NCBI RefSeq assembly: GCF_002177135.1 | Contig: NZ_MWPH01000004.1 | Location: 248,001 to 312,000 of the forward strand | Reading direction: 5' to 3' | Length of the DNA stretch: 64,000 nucleotides | DNA from: Natronolimnobius baerhuensis | GTDB lineage: Archaea; Halobacteriota; Halobacteria; Halobacteriales; Natrialbaceae | Part shown: positions 60,206-64,000 of the stretch, piece by piece | How the letters are laid out: the number at the start of each line of letters is the position of its first letter | Position numbering within the stretch: the stretch's first letter is position 1 | Translations under genes and position numbers: made by a program | Notes under the pieces: model-generated | Databases searched by the model: none | What the model saw: only the letters and a program-made list of their open reading frames with translations | Told to the model about the DNA's origin: nothing

Positions 60206-60301
60206 CCGCCACACAAACGGTGACAGTCGACTGGACACTCGAGTGCATCGGCTCGAACCGGTTCATGGCGGCGAAAAATCGGCTCGAAGCGTCTCGTCGA
60301 C

Positions 60302-61300
60302 TCAGTCGGCTGGATCAAGCGCTTCGGCTGGCTTCCGGTCTTCTACGTGATCCTCGTCGAGTGGCTCGTCGTTCTCGGCTTTTTCCATCAGTTCGGAGAA
60401 TCTATCGGATTTCTCCTCGAGCCACTCCATCGTCTCGCTGTCTGGCGTCTTATCCCGCTGTTCGATGAGGAAGGTCGTAATGACGACTGTCTTCACCCAC
60501 GGCTTGACGATACCAGTGTGGAAAACGGCGACCATCCCGCCGACGAACACCCACGAAATGATTTGGAGCGATCCAGGAAGAATGTCAATCGCAACGGCGA
60601 CTGGTGCGAGCATCGAAAGGAGGACGAACGAGAGGACGTACATCCCCAGTACGATCAACAGCGTCGAGCCGAGCACCATCTTCCAGGTCTTGCCATACAG
60701 CACGAGACCGTCACGAGCGGACTTCCAGCGGTTCTCGTTCCGGTCGACGAACATGTAGGCAATAATCGCATTGTCGAGATAGCGTGCAGCGAGTACAATC
60801 GACTTCTGGACGACTGCAATCAGCGTCCGGAGTTGTGAGGGAATCGGGAGCGGGATCATGTCTTCGACCCGTGCGACCGCTTTGTTGAACTGCTTGATCA
60901 CCGCATCAACAACCTCACTGACCACCCATAGCCCGCTGGCCGACATGAAGTAGTCCCCGACCTGTGTCATGCCGTACTGGATCTGGTTTTCCGGAACCTC
61001 TCCCTTGTCTATGATGTGTGCAATGACGGCAACGTGACCAGTTTTCACCATATACAGGAAATATCGCTGTATCAGCCGCCAGACGTACGCAAAGGAGGCA
61101 AACCCAGCCACCATTATCGCCCCGACAATGAGCAGGCTCAGCCCCCCATCGCCAACAAAGAATCTGAATGCCAACCACGTAACGAGGCTGAGGTAAATAA
61201 CACCAATCAGTGCGAATACGACCCCAATACCGAACTGCAAGAGTACGTACGGCAGCGTCTGCCGATACACGCTCGTTGCTTTCTTGAAGTGTAAGACCAT
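60302..61300 (-). CDS. Membrane protein of unknown function
   Basis: A 332-residue membrane protein with about five hydrophobic segments in two groups (residues 15-75 and 190-260), broken by a helical, partly amphipathic middle (NQIQYGMTQVGDYFMSASGLW, KSIVLAARYLDNAIIAYMF). The C terminus is an acidic coiled tail. The ATG at 61300 is supported by a TATATAAA-type box about 28 bases upstream; a GTG 15 codons earlier lies on the promoter side. The layout recalls predicted archaeal ABC-type or choline-like transport scaffolds, but I do not recognise a family. Confidence 0.75.
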   Translation of the reverse strand: MVLHFKKATSVYRQTLPYVLLQFGIGVVFALIGVIYLSLVTWLAFRFFVGDGGLSLLIVGAIMVAGFASFAYVWRLIQRYFLYMVKTGHVAVIAHIIDKGEVPENQIQYGMTQVGDYFMSASGLWVVSEVVDAVIKQFNKAVARVEDMIPLPIPSQLRTLIAVVQKSIVLAARYLDNAIIAYMFVDRNENRWKSARDGLVLYGKTWKMVLGSTLLIVLGMYVLSFVLLSMLAPVAVAIDILPGSLQIISWVFVGGMVAVFHTGIVKPWVKTVVITTFLIEQRDKTPDSETMEWLEEKSDRFSELMEKAENDEPLDEDHVEDRKPAEALDPAD

Positions 61301-61323
61301 CACTTTTGCTTGCCAATCCCTCC

Positions 61324-61331
61324 TATATAAA
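61324..61331 (-). promoter_or_regulatory. TATA box of the 60302-61300 gene
   Basis: TTTATATA on the minus strand, centred 28 bases before the ATG at 61300. It decides the start. Confidence 0.6.
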
Positions 61332-61480
61332 TTGTAGTAATTCACTCTCTTATTTTACCATAACTGTCGAAACCGAATGGGTGGTGTAGAGAATAAGAAG
61401 TATGACTATGGGATAAGATACACCCTGAGTGCCAAGCGACACCCAACTGATGGCAGACGGATGCAGGCGGAAGAGAAAGG

Positions 61481-61489
61481 GATTAAGAG
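61481..61489 (+). promoter_or_regulatory. Candidate TATA box of rps17e
   Basis: GATTAAGAG centred about 27 bases before the ATG of rps17e, close to the haloarchaeal TATA consensus. Confidence 0.45.
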
Positions 61490-61511
61490 CCTCTGGACGG
61501 AACCTCCCTGT

Positions 61512-61706
61512 ATGGCAATCAAACCGGCCTATGTCAAGAAGACCGGGAAGCTCCTCCTAGAGCGGTACCCGGATGCGTTTACGACCGATTTCGAGCAGAA
61601 CAAAGACAGCGTCGAAAAGTTCACGAACGTCGAATCCAAGGGCGTCCGTAACCGTATCGCCGGCTACGTCACCCGGAAGAAAGGATCGCAGGCCGCGACG
61701 GCATAA
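61512..61706 (+). CDS. rps17e: Ribosomal protein S17e
   Basis: A 64-residue archaeal S17e, part of the small ribosomal subunit. MAIKPAYVKKTGKLLLERYP and DFEQNKDSVEKFTNVESKGVRNRIAGYVTRK match the family across its length. The upstream 45 codons in frame belong to the leader region and are not coding. The basic composition is normal for a ribosomal protein. Confidence 0.96.
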   Translation: MAIKPAYVKKTGKLLLERYPDAFTTDFEQNKDSVEKFTNVESKGVRNRIAGYVTRKKGSQAATA

Positions 61707-61844
61707 TCAACAGAGTACTCCGTACTTATCGCTACGTCTCTCGAGTGACAACGCTCGTTGTCGAGCGCACCAGCGAGTGAGTGTCCCATCGCCAGAAAAT
61801 CAGTATCGCTCGAGACGACGGCAAGTCAAAACCCAAAACGTCGC

Positions 61845-62102
61845 TTACTGATCGAAGCCGGGTTCCATGTAGACCGCAATAACGAAAGCGACGAGACCGG
61901 CAAACCAGGTGACCATCAGGCCGGCCATCCCAGAGATGATGCTCATTTCGGTGCCAACAAGCAAGAGTTCATCGTCCTGATAGCCGGTCCATGCCATCAA
62001 CAGGCCGATCAAAACGAACACGACCGCAACGGCGACCGCGCCGATGCTGAACGTCGAATCGAACAGGCCACCCTCGTTCGAGTCTGCGGTTGCGTTCGTC
62101 AT
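61845..62102 (-). CDS. 85-residue two-helix membrane protein
   Basis: An 85-residue protein. After a polar start (MTNATADSNEGGLF) come two hydrophobic helices, about residues 20-42 and 52-78, with a short acidic loop (TGYQDDELLLVG) between them and a short tail. The ATG at 62102 is used, since the longer reading starts in GC-rich noncoding DNA. Small haloarchaeal membrane proteins of this layout have no assigned role. Confidence 0.7.
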   Translation of the reverse strand: MTNATADSNEGGLFDSTFSIGAVAVAVVFVLIGLLMAWTGYQDDELLLVGTEMSIISGMAGLMVTWFAGLVAFVIAVYMEPGFDQ

Positions 62103-62381
62103 CGAACTTCCTCCGTTGCACTCTCGGCTGATTGGCTGACCAATGTGGATGCCGACCGGTGGCGACCGGTCAGGACCGTCGCTCCGGAACCGGTCTCGGA
62201 TCGGATCTGACGTGACTGCATAAGTCGATGTGTGCAACTCTGTTTTCTTAATCTCTTCTATCTTGGCAGTGGAAACGGCTCACTCCCACCATCGCTGAGA
62301 CTGCTTACTCGTGCATGGTTGATCATGCGAATGAGACTGAAACCCAAACCGTTTTGCGGGCACAACTCCCACTGACGGAAA

Positions 62382-63416
62382 ATGGCAGTACGAGTAGGCG
62401 TACTCGGTGCAACTGGCGCTGTCGGACAGCGATTAATTCAGCTCCTCGAGCCTCATCCAGAGTTCGAAATCGCTGCCCTGACCGCCAGTGAATCGAGTGC
62501 CGGACACACGTATCAAGAGGCAGCAAAGTGGCGCGTCGACAGCCCAATCCCCGATGAGATCGGCGAGATGACGGTGACCGCAACCGATCCCGACGACGTG
62601 CCGGACGACGTCGACCTCATCTTCTCGTCGCTCCCCTCGAGCGTCGGTGCCGAGGTCGAACCTGGCTTCTGTGAAGCCGGCTACATCGTCTCATCGAACT
62701 CCTCGAATAGCCGGATGGCAGCAGACGTCCCGCTCGTCATCCCCGAAGTCAACGCCGACCACCTCGACTTGCTCGAGGTCCAGCGCGACGAGCGGGGCTG
62801 GGACGGCGCACTGGTGAAAAACCCGAACTGCTCGACGATCACGTTCGTGCCAACACTCGCCGCGCTCACCGAGTTCGGCCTCGAGAAGGTCCACGTCTCG
62901 ACCTTGCAGGCCGTCTCGGGTGCGGGCTACGACGGCGTCACCTCGATGGAGATCATCGACAACGCCATCCCCTACATCGGCAGCGAAGAGGACAAACTCG
63001 AGACCGAGTCCCGAAAACTCCTCGGCGAGTTCGACGGTGCGGAACTGAACCAGAACAGCATGGCCGTCTCCGCGTCGTGTAACCGCATTCCGACCATCGA
63101 TGGCCACCTCGAGAACGTCTGGGTCGAGACCGAAGACGACCTGACGCCCGAGGCGGCCGCGGAGGCAATGGAGTCATACCCCTCCCTGGATCTTCGATCC
63201 TCGCCGGACCCGCTCATCCACGTCTTCGATGAACCGGACCGGCCACAGCCACGGATGGACCGCACGCTCGGTAACGGCATGGCCATCGCCGCGGGCGGCC
63301 TCCAAGAAACACCGTTCGGGCTACAGTACAACTGCCTCGCACACAACACGATTCGCGGCGCAGCCGGTGCAAGCGTCCTGAACGGGGAACTGTTGCTCGA
63401 GAACGGCTACCTCTAG
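62382..63416 (+). CDS. asd: Aspartate-semialdehyde dehydrogenase
   Basis: A 344-residue NADP-dependent enzyme reducing aspartyl phosphate to aspartate semialdehyde for Lys, Met and Thr synthesis. The N-terminal GVLGATGAVGQRLIQLL binds NADP; KNPNCSTI holds the nucleophilic Cys, and TLQAVSGAGYDGV and ASCNRIPTIDGHLE (with the His) complete the site. The DNA start is normal, and an ACCGTTTTGCGG stretch about 30 bases upstream may be its promoter. Confidence 0.95.
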   Translation: MAVRVGVLGATGAVGQRLIQLLEPHPEFEIAALTASESSAGHTYQEAAKWRVDSPIPDEIGEMTVTATDPDDVPDDVDLIFSSLPSSVGAEVEPGFCEAGYIVSSNSSNSRMAADVPLVIPEVNADHLDLLEVQRDERGWDGALVKNPNCSTITFVPTLAALTEFGLEKVHVSTLQAVSGAGYDGVTSMEIIDNAIPYIGSEEDKLETESRKLLGEFDGAELNQNSMAVSASCNRIPTIDGHLENVWVETEDDLTPEAAAEAMESYPSLDLRSSPDPLIHVFDEPDRPQPRMDRTLGNGMAIAAGGLQETPFGLQYNCLAHNTIRGAAGASVLNGELLLENGYL

Positions 63417-63562
63417 GTCGCGCTCGAGACCTGTTGTAAGCAGTCCGCGCTCCGGATAGTCAGTCGAATCGGCCCTGCATGATTTGGCAGGGAACACATA
63501 CCGAGTCACACCCAACAGCAGGTATGCTTCCCGTAGTGAGCGATCCTGAATCGCTGACGCCC

Positions 63563-63925
63563 ATGTCTGGGACAGCTAGCGACGCTCAAGACGAATCTTC
63601 GGACGAGTCGACGGCGAATACGCACGCAGCCGACGCCGCCACCGATCCGCGCCGGCGAGCCATCCTCGAGTATCTCTCGGCACAAGCAGAGACGGAGTCA
63701 GTGCCAATTGCAGACCTCGCAGACCACCTGCTGTCGACGGACCACGCAGACGAGCGCGGGACGCTTGCGGCCTGTGGTGACGCACTGATCGGTACCAAAC
63801 GCCGCATCCGCATCTCACTGCGCCATCACCACGTCCCGAAACTGGTCGAAGCCGGTCTCCTCGAGTTCGACCTCGAGCGGAATACGGTCTCGTTGCAGGC
63901 TGCAGGGAGCGACCACGTCGCATAG
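63563..63925 (+). CDS. Winged-helix protein of the DUF7344 type
   Basis: A 120-residue protein. The acidic N-terminal 30 residues are followed by a wHTH: DPRRRAILEYLSAQAETESVPIADLADHLL, and RIRISLRHHHVPKLVEAGLLEFDLERNTVSL. This is the common haloarchaeal domain of wHTH proteins that I recall as DUF7344, which may act in regulation; targets are unknown. An ATG 13 codons upstream (63524) is another possible start. Confidence 0.8.
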   Translation: MSGTASDAQDESSDESTANTHAADAATDPRRRAILEYLSAQAETESVPIADLADHLLSTDHADERGTLAACGDALIGTKRRIRISLRHHHVPKLVEAGLLEFDLERNTVSLQAAGSDHVA

Positions 63926-63983
63926 AGCCGGGGGTAATCCAAGGTCCGGTACTTGCAAGCCGAACGCCCAGCACTTACTGTCT

Positions 63984-63991
63984 CTATATAG
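63984..63991. promoter_or_regulatory. TATA-like box at the right edge
   Basis: CTATATAG, 13 bases from the window end, could be the promoter of the next gene outside the window on either strand. Confidence 0.35.
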
Positions 63992-64000
63992 GGGTATGCC

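Noticed and set aside
59096-60238. 380-codon minus-strand frame
   Set aside because: It is antisense to the CitG-like/DUF447 pair, which have family signatures.
1-64000. CRISPR arrays and insertion sequences
   Set aside because: No regularly spaced repeats and no transposase motif were seen; the only repeats are short hairpins and the tRNA copies.

Overview
The window looks like a stretch of the main chromosome of a haloarchaeon (class Halobacteria). The evidence is very acidic proteins, GC-rich DNA crowded with CTCGAG, TATA-like boxes about 28 bases before start codons (leaderless transcripts), an archaeal TFB, RadB, aCPSF1, ribosomal protein S17e, an intron-bearing elongator tRNA-Met, and a haloarchaeal-type gas vesicle cluster. 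I cannot name the genus; the content would suit the Natrialba/Natrinema/Haloterrigena side of the class, but that is a guess.

Bases 1 to about 5750 differ from the rest. Small Cys-rich, winged-helix and membrane proteins surround a 1213-residue protein that joins an archaeo-eukaryotic primase domain to an Fe-S-type SF2 helicase. All of it abuts the 3' end of the tRNA-Met gene, so I read it as the right end of an element integrated at that tRNA. No integrase is in view; the rest of the element would lie left of the window.

Bases 6000 to 29800 are core chromosome: a DUF7115 protein, DUF5830 and VTT membrane proteins, a RAD55-like ATPase pair, B12-dependent ribonucleotide reductase, the trpDFEG operon, tRNA-Val with an odd inverted repeat of its 3' half, an AEC transporter, a CAP-domain protein, a small lycopene-cyclase-domain protein, a CBS/RaiA-like fusion, a Bat-type regulator, RadB, the aCPSF1 (FttA) termination nuclease, a Tat lipoprotein and NucS. 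Bases 29900 to 38800 hold a GNAT enzyme, a GntP permease, a stress protein, MutS, a PLD-type protein, an EEP-family phosphatase/nuclease, a DUF418 membrane protein and a CHY zinc finger. NucS, MutS and MutY all fall within 30 kb.

Bases 38950 to 45960 form a compact gas vesicle cluster: gvpA-N-O on the minus strand and gvpF-G-H-(I-like)-J-K-L-M on the plus strand, split by a promoter region with paired repeats. gvpC and the regulators gvpD and gvpE are absent. The gene in the gvpI place encodes an unusually long acidic protein with a basic tail.

Bases 46000 to 64000 return to core genes: a zinc ribbon, a gene-poor stretch, a formate dehydrogenase-like molybdoenzyme, CspA, TFB, RNase HI with its usual partner, a PadR/RosR-like regulator, pyrophosphatase, an orphan ParA, a phosphodiesterase, DUF371, MutY, a CitG-like/DUF447 pair, S17e, aspartate-semialdehyde dehydrogenase and a winged-helix protein. 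Many short proteins (34 to 85 residues) are scattered through the window.
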